Assembly: GCF_025137375.1 (NCBI RefSeq) | Contig: NZ_CP073720.1 | Location: forward strand, 5,914,501-5,978,500 | Source: Dactylosporangium fulvum | GTDB taxonomy: Bacteria; Actinomycetota; Actinomycetes; Mycobacteriales; Micromonosporaceae | Reading direction: 5' to 3' | Length of the DNA: 64,000 bases | Shown here: positions 42,204-51,227 of the stretch, one piece after another | How positions within the stretch are numbered: position 1 is the stretch's first letter | Layout of the letters: every line of letters begins with the position of its first letter | Program-made: the position numbers and the translations under genes | The notes under the pieces: model-generated | What the model saw: only the letters and a program-made list of their open reading frames with translations | Databases searched by the model: none | What the model was told of the DNA's origin: nothing

Positions 42204-42746
42204 GTGGCTGACGTTCACGAACTCATGGTCGCCGTCGACCTGCGCGGCGACCTGGCGGAACCGGACCTCGCCGAGCTGCGCTGGCACCTGGGCCTCGGCC
42301 CGCGACCGGAGCACGTCACAGCAGCGACGATCGTCGTCAACGACGTCCTCGACCTGCTCACCGACGAGCAGGCGCCGGTGCGGGACGAGAGCGGCAACTG
42401 GGTGATCAAGGAGTTCCCGGAGCCGGCGTGGCACGACGGTTCGCCGTACGCGGCCGCGAAGATGCCCGGCGTCGGCCTCTCGACCCTCGTGCACGTGGAC
42501 GACCGTCGCGGCGGGCGCTGGGCCCTGACCTGCCGGTGGGAGGTCCACCCTGACGGGCATGCCGCGGTGGCCGAGCTGCTCGGGTGGCTGGCCGCACGGC
42601 TCCGCGACAGCCGGTCGTTCTTCGGCTACCAGCGCTGGTACGAGGACGACGAGCCGGAGCCGCTCGGGATTCAGGAGGGGAAGGTCGTGGTGCGCCGCAA
42701 GGGGACATCCGTCCCGCCGTTCTGGGATGAGTCCGACGTGGACTGA
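42204..42746 (+). CDS. Hypothetical cytosolic protein
   Basis: A 180-residue acidic protein without signal peptide or membrane helix. It alternates predicted strands (LMVAVDLRGDL, GRWALTCRWEVHPDG) and helices, and ends in GKVVVRRKGTSVPPFWDESD. TAGAGT (42192-42197) ends 6 bases before the GTG, the spacing of a leaderless transcript. No family assigned. Confidence 0.7.
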   Translation: MADVHELMVAVDLRGDLAEPDLAELRWHLGLGPRPEHVTAATIVVNDVLDLLTDEQAPVRDESGNWVIKEFPEPAWHDGSPYAAAKMPGVGLSTLVHVDDRRGGRWALTCRWEVHPDGHAAVAELLGWLAARLRDSRSFFGYQRWYEDDEPEPLGIQEGKVVVRRKGTSVPPFWDESDVD

Positions 42747-42767
42747 CGGTGGTCACCCGCCGCGCCG

Positions 42768-43910
42768 TCACGCCGCGGCGAGCCGCTGCCCGCAGTGGAC
42801 CTCGTAGCCGCCCTTGCCGGACTGCTTGACGTGGTACATCGCCCGGTCCGCCTCGCGCAGCAGCTGCGCACCGTCGGCCGTGCCGTCGCCGACGGCTACA
42901 CCGACACTCGCGCCGACGCACACCTCGGCGCCGGCGATGTCGAACGGCGTGCCGACCGCCGCCACGATCCGCTCCGCGACGTGCGTCGCGACCTCGGCGT
43001 CCCCGCCGGCGACGACCACGGCGAACTCGTCGCCGCCGAGCCGTACCACGGTGTCCTCGGCCCCGGCCGCTGCCACCAGCCGACCGGCCACCCCGATGAG
43101 CAGCTCGTCCCCGGCCGCGTGGCCGAGCCGGTCGTTGACCGGCTTGAAGTCGTCGAGGTCGACGAGCAGCAGCGCCCGGTGGCCGTCCTCGGCCTCCAGC
43201 AGTTCGGTGAGCGCGCGGCGGTTGGGCAGGCCGGTCAGCGGATCGTGCGATGCCTGGTGGCGGACCAGGGCCTCGTTCTCGGCCAGCGTGTCCAGGGCGA
43301 GCTGCTGCTGCAGGAGCAGTTCCTCGTTGGCCCGCTGGGTGGCACGGTGCTCGCGCTCGAAGCGGAACAGCAGGAACCCGATCGCGGTGACCGCGGCGGC
43401 CATGGCGACCATCAGCGCGAGATCGGCGATGTCGTTGGCCTGGTCGGCGGCGGCGACCGCCTCGTCCTCCAGCCGCTGCAGCGCGATGTTGAGGCGGGCG
43501 AACCGGGGGTCGGTCTCGCGCCGCTCGAGGGCCAGCGCCTCGGCGGTCTTGCCGACGCCGAGCAGTCCCAGTTCCTGGTCCAGCACGTCGTGGTACTCGG
43601 CGATCTGGCGCCGCAGGTCCGCGACGCCGGTCAGCGTGTCCAGGATCGCGCGTTCCCGGGCCCGGATCGTGCCCAGTTCGCGGCCTACCCGGACCGGCGA
43701 GTTGCGGTCGGCCAGCGTCTTCCACTGCAGCGAGCTCTCCTCGTGCAGCAGCATGTTGAGCTCGCTGAGCTGGGAGCGCGTGACCTCATGCCCACGGCTC
43801 TCGCCGTGCAGGCGGATGTTGGCGAAGGTGACGCCGCCGAGCAGGAGCACGGCGAGCGCCAGTACCCGCGGCCACCGCCACGGTGTCCTGCGCGCCCGTC
43901 CGGTTCCCAT
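42768..43910 (-). CDS. Membrane-bound GGDEF diguanylate cyclase
   Basis: The 380-residue protein has two membrane helices (about 15-32 and 163-182) enclosing an extracytoplasmic helical sensor of about 130 residues with a CHASE3-like look. A short coiled segment leads to a GGDEF domain (about 215-375). DPLTGLPNRRAL and RLGGDEFAVV contain the substrate and catalytic residues, so it should make cyclic di-GMP. No RxxD inhibitory site precedes the GGDEF motif at the usual five-residue distance. It is divergent from the sugar-binding lipoprotein gene. Confidence 0.88.
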   Translation of the reverse strand: MGTGRARRTPWRWPRVLALAVLLLGGVTFANIRLHGESRGHEVTRSQLSELNMLLHEESSLQWKTLADRNSPVRVGRELGTIRARERAILDTLTGVADLRRQIAEYHDVLDQELGLLGVGKTAEALALERRETDPRFARLNIALQRLEDEAVAAADQANDIADLALMVAMAAAVTAIGFLLFRFEREHRATQRANEELLLQQQLALDTLAENEALVRHQASHDPLTGLPNRRALTELLEAEDGHRALLLVDLDDFKPVNDRLGHAAGDELLIGVAGRLVAAAGAEDTVVRLGGDEFAVVVAGGDAEVATHVAERIVAAVGTPFDIAGAEVCVGASVGVAVGDGTADGAQLLREADRAMYHVKQSGKGGYEVHCGQRLAAA

Positions 43911-43984
43911 GGCCTCGCTATCGGCACGGCGCGGCGAATCTTCGGACTTTTTGCGCTCATTTCACCGTGGGCGGGACCGATGAC

Positions 43985-45334
43985 ATGGGCGTGTACAGGC
44001 TCTTGGCAGTCGCGGCCGTCGCCGCGCTCAGTTTGACCGGCTGCGCCGCCAAGGACGGCACGGCGCCGGAGACGGTGGGCTACGCCGCCGACCGACCGCC
44101 GGTCACGATCGACTTCTGGTACATGCCGGCCGGTGGGCCGATCCAGGACCAGGCCGTCCGCACCGAGACGGAGGAGTTCCACGCCCTGCACCCCAACATC
44201 ACCGTCCGTCCGGTGCGGATCGCCTGGGAGGACGCGCTCACCCGGCTGAGCACCGCGTCGACCAGCGGTGAGGGGCCCGACGTCACGCAACTCGGCACCA
44301 CCTGGGTCGGCGGGTTCAGTTCGTTCGGCGCGCTACGGCCGTACACCGACGCGGAGATCGCCGCGGTCGGCGGGCAGGACGCGTTCGCGGCCGCCAGCTG
44401 GAGCTCCAGTCACCGGGTCGGCTCGTCGGAGATCACCGCGATGCCGTGGCTGATCGACATCCGGGCGCTGTTCTACCGCACCGATGTCCTGGCCAAGGCC
44501 GGCATCGACCCGGAGACCGCGTTCGACACCTGGGAGTCGTTCGAGGCGACCCTGAAGAAGATCAAGGACTCGGGCAGCCCGGTCGCGCCGCTGGCGATCG
44601 GCAATCAGAACACCTTCGGCATCATCCACAACATGGCGCCGTTCATCTGGGGCGCCGGTGGCGACCTGCTCGACGCCGACGGCACCCGGTCGCGGCTCGC
44701 CGAGCCGGCCGCCGTCGAGGCGGTGAGCTACTACCAGCGGCTCATCGCGCTCTACGACGACCCGAAGGCCATGCGGCTGACCTCCAGCGACGTGCCGGCC
44801 GCGTTCGCCGACGGCATCGGCGCGGTCGCCATGGACAACTCCCAGTCCGTGGCCGACTTCCTGGCCGACCCGACGCGGGCGGGCCTGAAGGCGGGCTGGG
44901 CGACGGCCCCGATGCCCGCCGGGAAGGCCGGTCGTTTCGGCTTCCTGGGCGGTTCGAACCTGGCCATCCTCAAGGGCGCCAGGCACCCCGACGCGGCGTT
45001 CGAGTGGGTGCGGTTCCTCACCGGCAAACAGAGCCAGCAGCGGTACGGCGTGAACTCCGGCCTGTGGCCCTCGCGCACCGAGGCGGTGGCCGGCACCAAG
45101 CTCGCGACGGAACCGGCGTACGGCGCGTTCCGCGAGATGATCGGCTACGGCCGGATGTACCCCTCGGTGCCGGCCTGGATCACCGTGGAGACCATCATCG
45201 CCAAGAACTTCACCGAGCTGTGGCACGCACCGGGCGCGCTGTCCCGCGACGCGGTGCAGGCGATCCTGACCAGGACGACGGCCGACATCAACGAGGCGCT
45301 CAAGGATCCGGCGCATACGGGTATCGGGCCGTAG
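43985..45334 (+). CDS. Sugar ABC transporter substrate-binding lipoprotein (orphan)
   Basis: The 449-residue product is a family 1 extracellular solute-binding protein. The signal peptide ends in the lipobox LTGC (Cys near residue 20). The mature part starts with a variable linker, then TIDFWYMPAGG, and includes GPDVTQLGTTWVGGF and an AFEWVRFLTGKQSQQRYG segment typical of oligosaccharide binders. No permease or ATPase genes follow, so it must work with a transporter encoded elsewhere or act as a sensor. The neighbour is a divergent diguanylate cyclase 74 bases away. Confidence 0.87.
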   Translation: MGVYRLLAVAAVAALSLTGCAAKDGTAPETVGYAADRPPVTIDFWYMPAGGPIQDQAVRTETEEFHALHPNITVRPVRIAWEDALTRLSTASTSGEGPDVTQLGTTWVGGFSSFGALRPYTDAEIAAVGGQDAFAAASWSSSHRVGSSEITAMPWLIDIRALFYRTDVLAKAGIDPETAFDTWESFEATLKKIKDSGSPVAPLAIGNQNTFGIIHNMAPFIWGAGGDLLDADGTRSRLAEPAAVEAVSYYQRLIALYDDPKAMRLTSSDVPAAFADGIGAVAMDNSQSVADFLADPTRAGLKAGWATAPMPAGKAGRFGFLGGSNLAILKGARHPDAAFEWVRFLTGKQSQQRYGVNSGLWPSRTEAVAGTKLATEPAYGAFREMIGYGRMYPSVPAWITVETIIAKNFTELWHAPGALSRDAVQAILTRTTADINEALKDPAHTGIGP

Positions 45335-45412
45335 CATCCGATCCGCCCGTCGTTGAGGACCCCGCTCCACCGCCCGGTTCGCGCGGTCCGGGCCTGCGGA
45401 CGGGATACCCCT

Positions 45413-45967
45413 TCACTGCGAGCAGACCAGCTTCGCGTCGGCCCACACCGCCGCCACCGGGCCGGCGTGGTCCTCGACGACGAGGTCGAGCCGTTCCATG
45501 CCGACGATCTCGACGCTGATCTCGCGCGCTTCACCGGCGGGGATCGGGCCGGTCGTGAAGACGGTCTTGTCGTTGGCCTCGACGCGGAACTCCGCGCTGC
45601 CGGTGTCGTGGACCGGGTCGACGCCGACGACCGCCGTGAAGCGCAGGCATCCCGGCCGTGGATAGAGTCGTACCGCGCTGGGCGTGTGGACGCCGAGTCC
45701 GCGTTCATGGGCGACACCGGCCAGGATGATGGGCACCCCGTCGTCGGGCTTCTCGCTGCCGTTGGTGCGGTTCCGTTCGACGGGTCCGGACCCGTTGCGC
45801 AGCGCGGTGTACGGCAGGTCGCTGACGAAGTTCTCCTGTTCGCGGACCGGTTGCCGGCTGGAGCCCTCTTCGTGGTGGTTGCCGGTCCACACGCCGGTGA
45901 TCGCGGCGAAGACGACGGCGGCGACGCCGAAGCCGGCGAGTGTGCGGCGGCCCCAGGGATCAGTCAC
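45413..45967 (-). CDS. Membrane-anchored NPCBM-domain protein
   Basis: The 184-residue protein has one N-terminal membrane helix (about 10-28) and an extracytoplasmic NPCBM/NEW2-like domain (about 45-184). AGVAHERGLGVHTPSAVRLY and the later DKTVFTTGPI strand fit that family. NPCBM domains bind carbohydrate. It is the last gene of the kinase-regulator-acyltransferase operon and overlaps the acyltransferase stop (ATGA). It may bind the glycan the acyltransferase modifies. Confidence 0.8.
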   Translation of the reverse strand: MTDPWGRRTLAGFGVAAVVFAAITGVWTGNHHEEGSSRQPVREQENFVSDLPYTALRNGSGPVERNRTNGSEKPDDGVPIILAGVAHERGLGVHTPSAVRLYPRPGCLRFTAVVGVDPVHDTGSAEFRVEANDKTVFTTGPIPAGEAREISVEIVGMERLDLVVEDHAGPVAAVWADAKLVCSQ

Positions 45968-47067
45968 GCCCGGCTCCTGATGAGCTGGGGCAGCAGCTCC
46001 GGCCGGCGCCGGGCGGCGAGGTCCTCGACCCAGCCGAGCGCCAGGGTCGGCACGCAGGTGGCGGCCACCACGATGACCCCGGTCAGCAGGCGCCCCGACC
46101 AGCTGGCCAGGTCGACGTCACCGAGGATGTACCACGCCAGTCCCAGCATCGGGAAGTGCCACAGATAGATGGTGACGGCCCTGGCGTTGATCGCGCCGAT
46201 CGTCCGGCCGAGCCAACCGTCCGGCTTCAGCCAGTGCAGCGGCTGGTCCACGCGCAGGACGGCGGCGACGAACGCCGCGGACCACAGGGCGTTGCCGACC
46301 GGGTGATGGTTGAAGTCGAAGTCGGCGTTCGCGGCGCCGTGCCGCACCATCCACGCCGCCCCGGCCGCCGCGGCGACGAGGACCCCGGCGGCGTAGACGG
46401 GGCCCGGGATGCGGCGCAGCAGCCGGTCGTGGTGGGCGTACCCGATCAGCCAGCAGGCGCCGTAGATGGACATGTCGCGGACCAGCGACTCGAACGAGCC
46501 GCCGACGGTGATCAGCTGCAGATGCAGGACGAGGGGCAGGGCGAGCGCCACGAGCAGCGTCGGGATCGGCCAGGCGCGGAAGACCCGCAACGTCAGCGGC
46601 GCGAGCACGACGAACCAGAGATAGGCGACGAGGTACCACAGCACCGCGGTGCTCATCCAGCCCCATGCCGCGCCACCGGGCGCCGGCCACTTCAACGGCA
46701 CGATCCACCACAGCAGGTCGACGCGCTCGCGCGGCTGGTCGAGGAACGGGCCCCACCCGTCGTACAGCGTCAGCGGCAGCATGATCGCGCCGAACGCCCA
46801 CAGCGGCGGCAGCAGCCGGCGGAACCGTCCCCGGATGACCTTCGTCGGCGAGCGGTCCAGCGACCGGGCGGTCAGCGACGCGGCGAGCGCGAACATCAGC
46901 CCCATCGCCGGGAACACCACGGTCATCCAGGCCAGGCCTGTGGCGTGGTACACGACGACCCGGGCCACCGCGGCGGCCCGCCATGCGTCGATGTACCGAT
47001 CCCGCGACCGCGCCGGTGCCGCGGTCGACACCGGCGCCGCCGTGTCGCGCCGGGCGGTGTCGGTCAA
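45964..47067 (-). CDS. Acyltransferase-3 family integral membrane protein
   Basis: The 367-residue protein has about ten membrane helices. The first contains RYIDAWRAAAVARVVVYHA, the family signature with the presumed catalytic His. Such proteins O-acylate cell-surface glycans, lipids or antibiotics. The start is a rare TTG at 47067 overlapping the regulator stop (TTGA), so synthesis depends on upstream translation. The following NPCBM protein overlaps its end. Substrate unknown. Confidence 0.85.
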   Translation of the reverse strand: MTDTARRDTAAPVSTAAPARSRDRYIDAWRAAAVARVVVYHATGLAWMTVVFPAMGLMFALAASLTARSLDRSPTKVIRGRFRRLLPPLWAFGAIMLPLTLYDGWGPFLDQPRERVDLLWWIVPLKWPAPGGAAWGWMSTAVLWYLVAYLWFVVLAPLTLRVFRAWPIPTLLVALALPLVLHLQLITVGGSFESLVRDMSIYGACWLIGYAHHDRLLRRIPGPVYAAGVLVAAAAGAAWMVRHGAANADFDFNHHPVGNALWSAAFVAAVLRVDQPLHWLKPDGWLGRTIGAINARAVTIYLWHFPMLGLAWYILGDVDLASWSGRLLTGVIVVAATCVPTLALGWVEDLAARRRPELLPQLIRSRA

Positions 47068-47717
47068 GGCTCGATGAGCCCGGCGCGGATCGCATACCGG
47101 GTGAGTTCGAGCCGGTCGCGCAGACCCAGCTTCTGCAGCAGGTTGGCGCGGTGACGCTCAACCGTCTTGGCGCTGATGAACAGGATGTCGGCGATCTCCT
47201 TGGACGAGTGCCCCTCGGCGACCAGCTTGAGCACCTCCTCCTCGCGGTCGGTGATGACCCGGCCGCTGCCGAGGTCACCGGAGGCGGCCCGCTCGAGGTA
47301 GTTGCGGATGAGGGCGTTCGCCGCGCCCGGGTACAGGAACGGCTCGCCGCGCACCGCGGCCCGGCACGCCTCCACCAGGTCGCGGTCGGCGACGGACTTC
47401 AGCACGTACCCGGACGCGCCGGCCTTGAGCGCGGCGAAGAAGTACTGCTCGTTGTCGTACATCGTCAGAATGAGGATCCGCAGGTCCGGCAGCACCCGCG
47501 ACAGCTCACGGGCCGCCTGCAGGCCGGTCAGCCGCTGCATGGCGATATCCAGGATGGCCAGGTCCGGCCGCTCGGCGCGGGCCTTCTCGATGGCCTCGGC
47601 GCCGTCGGCGGCCTCGGCGACGACCTTCAGGTCCGGCTCGCTGTCGAGGATCAGCCGCACCCCGCGACGCACCAGCGCGTGGTCGTCGGCGAGCAGGATC
47701 CGGGTGGGTTCGGGCAT
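47064..47717 (-). CDS. NarL/FixJ-family response regulator
   Basis: The 217-residue regulator has a receiver with the phospho-Asp in LAILDIAMQRLTG, the switch Lys in YVLKSVAD and a LuxR-type DNA-binding domain (ITDREEEVLKLVAEGHSSKE). The ATG lies one base after the kinase stop, so it is coupled to the kinase. An upstream frame extension is not needed. It probably regulates its own operon, which includes an acyltransferase and a glycan-binding protein. Confidence 0.9.
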   Translation of the reverse strand: MPEPTRILLADDHALVRRGVRLILDSEPDLKVVAEAADGAEAIEKARAERPDLAILDIAMQRLTGLQAARELSRVLPDLRILILTMYDNEQYFFAALKAGASGYVLKSVADRDLVEACRAAVRGEPFLYPGAANALIRNYLERAASGDLGSGRVITDREEEVLKLVAEGHSSKEIADILFISAKTVERHRANLLQKLGLRDRLELTRYAIRAGLIEP

Positions 47718-47718
47718 G

Positions 47719-48666
47719 TCACTCACTCTCCGCGGGAGCGGGCACCCGCAGCCGGACTTCGGTACCACCGCCGACCGCCGGCCCCAGCGCGAGGTCGGCA
47801 CCGATGAGCAGGGCGCGTTCCCGCATCCCGCGGATGCCCGCCCCCTCGGGGGCGTCGCCCGGCCCGCGGCCGTCGTCGCGGATGCACAGCTCCACCCCCG
47901 TACCCCAGCCGGTCAGCCTGAGGTCGACGTGCCGCGCCCCGGCGTGGCGGGCCGTGTTGGTCAGGCACTCCTGCGCGACCCGGTACAGCACGAGCTCGAC
48001 GTCCCGGCCGAGGTCGGCGTGGCGCTGGATGCTGTGCTGCACGGTGAGCCCACCGGTGGAGAACTCGGCCGCGAGTGCCTTCAGGGCACTTGTCAGGCCG
48101 AGTTCCTCGAGGACACCCGGACGCAGCCGCCGGGCGATGCGCCGGATCTCGTCCAGGCCGTTGCGGGTGGTTTCCTGTACCTGGTGCAGCCGCTCACTCA
48201 CGGGCGGCGGCGCATGGTCCGCGACGCTCTTGAGCTCGAGCAGCACGGCGGTGAGCGTCTGACCGATCTCGTCGTGCAGCTCCCGCGCGATGCGCTGCCG
48301 CTCCGCCTCCTGCGCGGACAGGGCGCGCCCGGTGCTGGCGGCCCGTTCGGCCTCCAGCCGGTCGAGCATGGTGTTGAAGGTGCGGATGAGGTCGGCGATC
48401 CCGGCCTCACCGGTGACGGTGAGCCGGCGGCCGGGCCGGAGCAGGTCGATCGTGGTCATGGCACGGGTGAGCCGGTCCAGCGGCCGCAGGCCGACGCGCA
48501 GCAGCACGGCGTTGGCCACCAGCATCGCCACCAGTCCCCCGGTCAGGATCAGCACCTCGGGCAGCAGCACCGGGGCGGAGACCGTGAGCGGCGTGAGTAT
48601 GAGCACGACCATCGCCACGACGAGCACAGCCGCGTTGAGTAGGAAGATCCGCCAGAACAACGACAC
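47719..48666 (-). CDS. HAMP-containing NarL-family histidine kinase
   Basis: The 315-residue kinase has two closely spaced membrane helices (about 5-27 and 33-55) with almost no outer loop, a HAMP domain (about 56-108), HisKA_3 with the phospho-His in RELHDEIGQTL, and HATPase_c with an N-box in CLTNTARHA and a G-box in GAGIRGMRERA. The tiny outer loop means the stimulus is probably sensed in the membrane, as in intramembrane-sensing kinases. The GTG is preceded by GGAGG at 10 bases. Confidence 0.88.
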   Translation of the reverse strand: MSLFWRIFLLNAAVLVVAMVVLILTPLTVSAPVLLPEVLILTGGLVAMLVANAVLLRVGLRPLDRLTRAMTTIDLLRPGRRLTVTGEAGIADLIRTFNTMLDRLEAERAASTGRALSAQEAERQRIARELHDEIGQTLTAVLLELKSVADHAPPPVSERLHQVQETTRNGLDEIRRIARRLRPGVLEELGLTSALKALAAEFSTGGLTVQHSIQRHADLGRDVELVLYRVAQECLTNTARHAGARHVDLRLTGWGTGVELCIRDDGRGPGDAPEGAGIRGMRERALLIGADLALGPAVGGGTEVRLRVPAPAESE

Positions 48667-48730
48667 CCAGTGCGACCCTCCTCAACATCTGCGCACCCCT
48701 GCCAGCCTCTCTCGGCCGCTCGCCGCTGTC

Positions 48731-48793
48731 CATCGGTGCCGACACCCATTCCGCGTCGCCCCGGCAGGGCGAGTTTGGGTGTCGACACCGATG
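48731..48793. repeat. 18-bp inverted repeat in the kinase/KhtT intergenic region
   Basis: Arms 48731-48748 (CATCGGTGCCGACACCCA) and 48776-48793 pair at 17 of 18 positions with a 27-base spacer, and smaller inverted pairs lie inside. It could fold as a leader structure or bind a regulator. Confidence 0.55.
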
Positions 48794-48822
48794 CCGATCT
48801 GCGCATCTGCGGTGACAGTGGG

Positions 48823-48839
48823 ATGTGCGCGGCGCACAT
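48823..48839. promoter_or_regulatory. 17-bp palindrome upstream of the KhtT-like gene
   Basis: ATGTGCGC-G-GCGCACAT is perfect and ends 28 bases before the ATG of the first KhtT-like gene. It is a possible operator. Confidence 0.45.
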
Positions 48840-48867
48840 GACACGAACGTACCGAACGGAGAACGGC

Positions 48868-49383
48868 ATGCGACTCGAACGCACTCCGCTGCCCGGCATC
48901 GGGATCCACCACACGGCCGTGACCGCCACGCAGCAGCAGCTCGGGGTCGTCTGCCACAACACCGGCCGGCGCGACGTCGTGCTCTACCACCCCGACGACC
49001 CGCAGCGCGTCGACCACACCGTGGTGCTCGATCCGCACGAGGCCCGCCAGCTCGCCGAGCTGCTGGCGGCCACAGTCATGATCGACCATATCGGCGCCCC
49101 GGAACCGTCACGCGACGGGGTCTCCGCCGCATACATCCGGATCCCGGCCGGGTCCCCCTACGCGGGCCGGCCGTTGCGCGACGTCCGCACGGACGCCCCG
49201 GTCGTCGCGGTCGTCCGCCAGCGCAACGTCGCCGTCGCGCCCGGGCCCGGCTTTGTCCTGCGGGCCGCCGACGCCGTCATCGCCGTCGGCGAACGCGCGG
49301 TCGTCGCCATCCTGGCCGAACGGCTCGCCGGTGACTGCCACCGCGCCGACGAACCCGAGGCGACTGTCACACAACCGTCATGA
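48868..49383 (+). CDS. KhtT-like TrkA-C (RCK_C) regulatory subunit, copy 1
   Basis: The 171-residue protein has an N-terminal region beginning LPGIGIHHTAVT and a TrkA-C/RCK_C domain (about 75-160; AGSPYAGRPLRDV, GFVLRAADAVIAVG). This is the layout of KhtT, the cytosolic subunit gating the KhtU potassium/proton antiporter, and RCK_C domains may bind cyclic di-AMP. GGAGAACGGC before the ATG at 48868 decides the start over an upstream in-frame ATG. A second KhtT-like gene and KhtU follow. Confidence 0.83.
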   Translation: MRLERTPLPGIGIHHTAVTATQQQLGVVCHNTGRRDVVLYHPDDPQRVDHTVVLDPHEARQLAELLAATVMIDHIGAPEPSRDGVSAAYIRIPAGSPYAGRPLRDVRTDAPVVAVVRQRNVAVAPGPGFVLRAADAVIAVGERAVVAILAERLAGDCHRADEPEATVTQPS

Positions 49384-49455
49384 TCTCGTGGTAGTTCGGC
49401 CATAATCAGCCGTCAAGGTAACCTGCGGTCGTGCAGATGAAGGGGTTATCGGCTG

Positions 49456-49938
49456 GTGGATGCGGAACGCACAGCGCTTCCTGGCATTGGTCTGCGGCAT
49501 GAGTTCCGCACGGAGAAAGGACAACAGGCGGCCGTCGTGTCGCATGTGTCCGGCCGCCGAGACCTGGTGATTTACAGCGCCGAGGACCCCGACACCGTCA
49601 TCGCCACCCTGTCGCTGAACACCGACGAGGCCAACGGCGTCGCCGAACTGCTCGGCACGGCCCGCATCGTCGAGCGCCTCGCCGACCTCCAGCGGCAGGT
49701 GACGGGCCTGAAGACCGTTCAGGCCCCGATCATCGCCGGGTCGCCGTACGACGGGCGGAGGCTCGGCGACACGCAGGCCCGGACCCGCACGGGCGCGTCC
49801 ATCGTGGCCGTCATCCGCGCCGGCGAGATTCTCGCCAGCCCGCGACCGGACTTCGTCTTCCAACCCGGTGACCTCGTGGTCGTGGTCGGTACCGCCGACG
49901 GCACCGCCGGCGTGTCCGACATCCTCGCCCGAGGCTGA
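49456..49938 (+). CDS. KhtT-like TrkA-C regulatory subunit, copy 2
   Basis: A 160-residue paralogue of the gene before it: LPGIGLRHEF at the N-terminus, GRRDLVIYSAEDPDTV in the middle, and an RCK_C domain (AGSPYDGRRLGDT, DFVFQPGDLVVVVG). The GTG start has AAGGGG about 10 bases upstream. The antiporter begins 8 bases after its stop, so this copy is the likely obligate partner. The first copy may form mixed rings or act on another channel. Confidence 0.83.
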   Translation: MDAERTALPGIGLRHEFRTEKGQQAAVVSHVSGRRDLVIYSAEDPDTVIATLSLNTDEANGVAELLGTARIVERLADLQRQVTGLKTVQAPIIAGSPYDGRRLGDTQARTRTGASIVAVIRAGEILASPRPDFVFQPGDLVVVVGTADGTAGVSDILARG

Positions 49939-49946
49939 GACCGCGT

Positions 49947-51164
49947 ATGCATAGTGCCTTCGCGTTGATCGAGATCGGCGCGGTGATCCTGGGGCTCGGC
50001 CTGCTCGGCGCGGTCTCCGCCAGGTTCGCCTTCTCCCCGATCCCGCTGTATCTGCTGGCCGGCCTGGCGTTCGGCCACGGCGGCATCCTCCCCCTGGCCA
50101 CCAGCGAGGAGTTCACCGCCACCGGCGCCGAGATCGGCGTCATCCTGCTGCTGTTCACGCTGGGCCTGGAGTACACCGCCCCGGAACTGGTCGGTACCCT
50201 GCGGCACAACTGGGTCGCCGGCCTCGTCGACCTGGTGCTCAACTCCGCCCCCGGCGTCGCCACAGCACTCCTGCTGGGCTGGGGACCGGTCGCCGCCGTC
50301 GCCCTCGGCGGTGTGACCTACGTTACGTCGTCCGGCATCACCGCGAAGGTCCTCGCCGACCTGCAGTGGCTCGGTAACCGTGAGGTTCCGGTCGTACTGT
50401 CGCTGCTGGTCTTCGAAGACCTCACGATGGCCATGTACCTGCCCATCCTGACCGCGTTGCTGGCCGGGGTCGGCCTGGTCGCCGGGCTCACCACCCTGGC
50501 CATCGCCGCCGCGACGATCACGGTGATCCTGATCGTCGCGCTGCGCTACGGCCGCTACGTCGAGAAGTTCGTCGCCTCGCCCAACGAAGAGGTCCTGCTG
50601 CTGAAGGCCCTGGGCCTCACCGTGCTCGTCGCCGGTGTCGCCCAACTGCTGCAGGTCTCCGCCGCCGTCGGCGCCTTCCTGGTCGGCATCGCGCTGTCCG
50701 GGCCGCTCGCCCACACCGCACGGCAGCTGCTCACCCCGCTGCGGGACCTGTTCGCCGCGGTGTTCTTCGTCTTCTTCGGCCTGCACACCGACCCGGCGGC
50801 GCTCCCGCCGATGCTCGGCATCGCGGTCCTGCTCGCTGTCGCCGGCGTGCTGACGAAGACCGCAACCGGCTGGTGGGCCGCCCGCCGGGCCGGTGTCGGG
50901 GCGCTCGGCCGGGCCCGGGCCGGCATCTCCCTCGTCCCTCGCGGTGAGTTCAACATCGTCATCGCCGGGCTCGCCGTCACCGCCGGGCTCAACAATCAGA
51001 TCGGCCCGCTCGCCGCCGCATACGTGCTCGTCCTCGCCGTCACCGGCCCGATCCTGGCCCGCTCGCTGGAACCGCTCACCCGGTGGCGCAAGCGCCGCCA
51101 CGGCACTCCCAGCGGCGACGCTCCCCCCGAGGTCGCACCGGAAGCGCCGGTGCCGACACCCTGA
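49947..51164 (+). CDS. KhtU-like CPA2 cation:proton antiporter
   Basis: The 405-residue membrane protein has about 12 helices of the Na_H_exchanger fold. FTLGLEYT, the unwound-helix region SGITAKVLADL and the ion-site segment VVLSLLVFEDLTMA are visible, as is FVFFGLHTDP near 270. No C-terminal TrkA-N domain is fused, consistent with regulation by the separate KhtT-like subunits. It would export K+ in exchange for H+ when the subunits are activated. A strong hairpin follows. Confidence 0.88.
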   Translation: MHSAFALIEIGAVILGLGLLGAVSARFAFSPIPLYLLAGLAFGHGGILPLATSEEFTATGAEIGVILLLFTLGLEYTAPELVGTLRHNWVAGLVDLVLNSAPGVATALLLGWGPVAAVALGGVTYVTSSGITAKVLADLQWLGNREVPVVLSLLVFEDLTMAMYLPILTALLAGVGLVAGLTTLAIAAATITVILIVALRYGRYVEKFVASPNEEVLLLKALGLTVLVAGVAQLLQVSAAVGAFLVGIALSGPLAHTARQLLTPLRDLFAAVFFVFFGLHTDPAALPPMLGIAVLLAVAGVLTKTATGWWAARRAGVGALGRARAGISLVPRGEFNIVIAGLAVTAGLNNQIGPLAAAYVLVLAVTGPILARSLEPLTRWRKRRHGTPSGDAPPEVAPEAPVPTP

Positions 51165-51181
51165 CCGCGCCGGGAGCGGGG

Positions 51182-51211
51182 GCTGCCGTGCCGGGAGTCC
51201 GGCACGGCAGC
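51182..51211. terminator. Bidirectional hairpin terminator
   Basis: A perfect 13-bp stem (51182-51194 with 51199-51211) and GAGT loop lie between the convergent antiporter and DksA-like genes. Confidence 0.8.
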
Positions 51212-51227
51212 TCCGCAGCCAGGCCCG

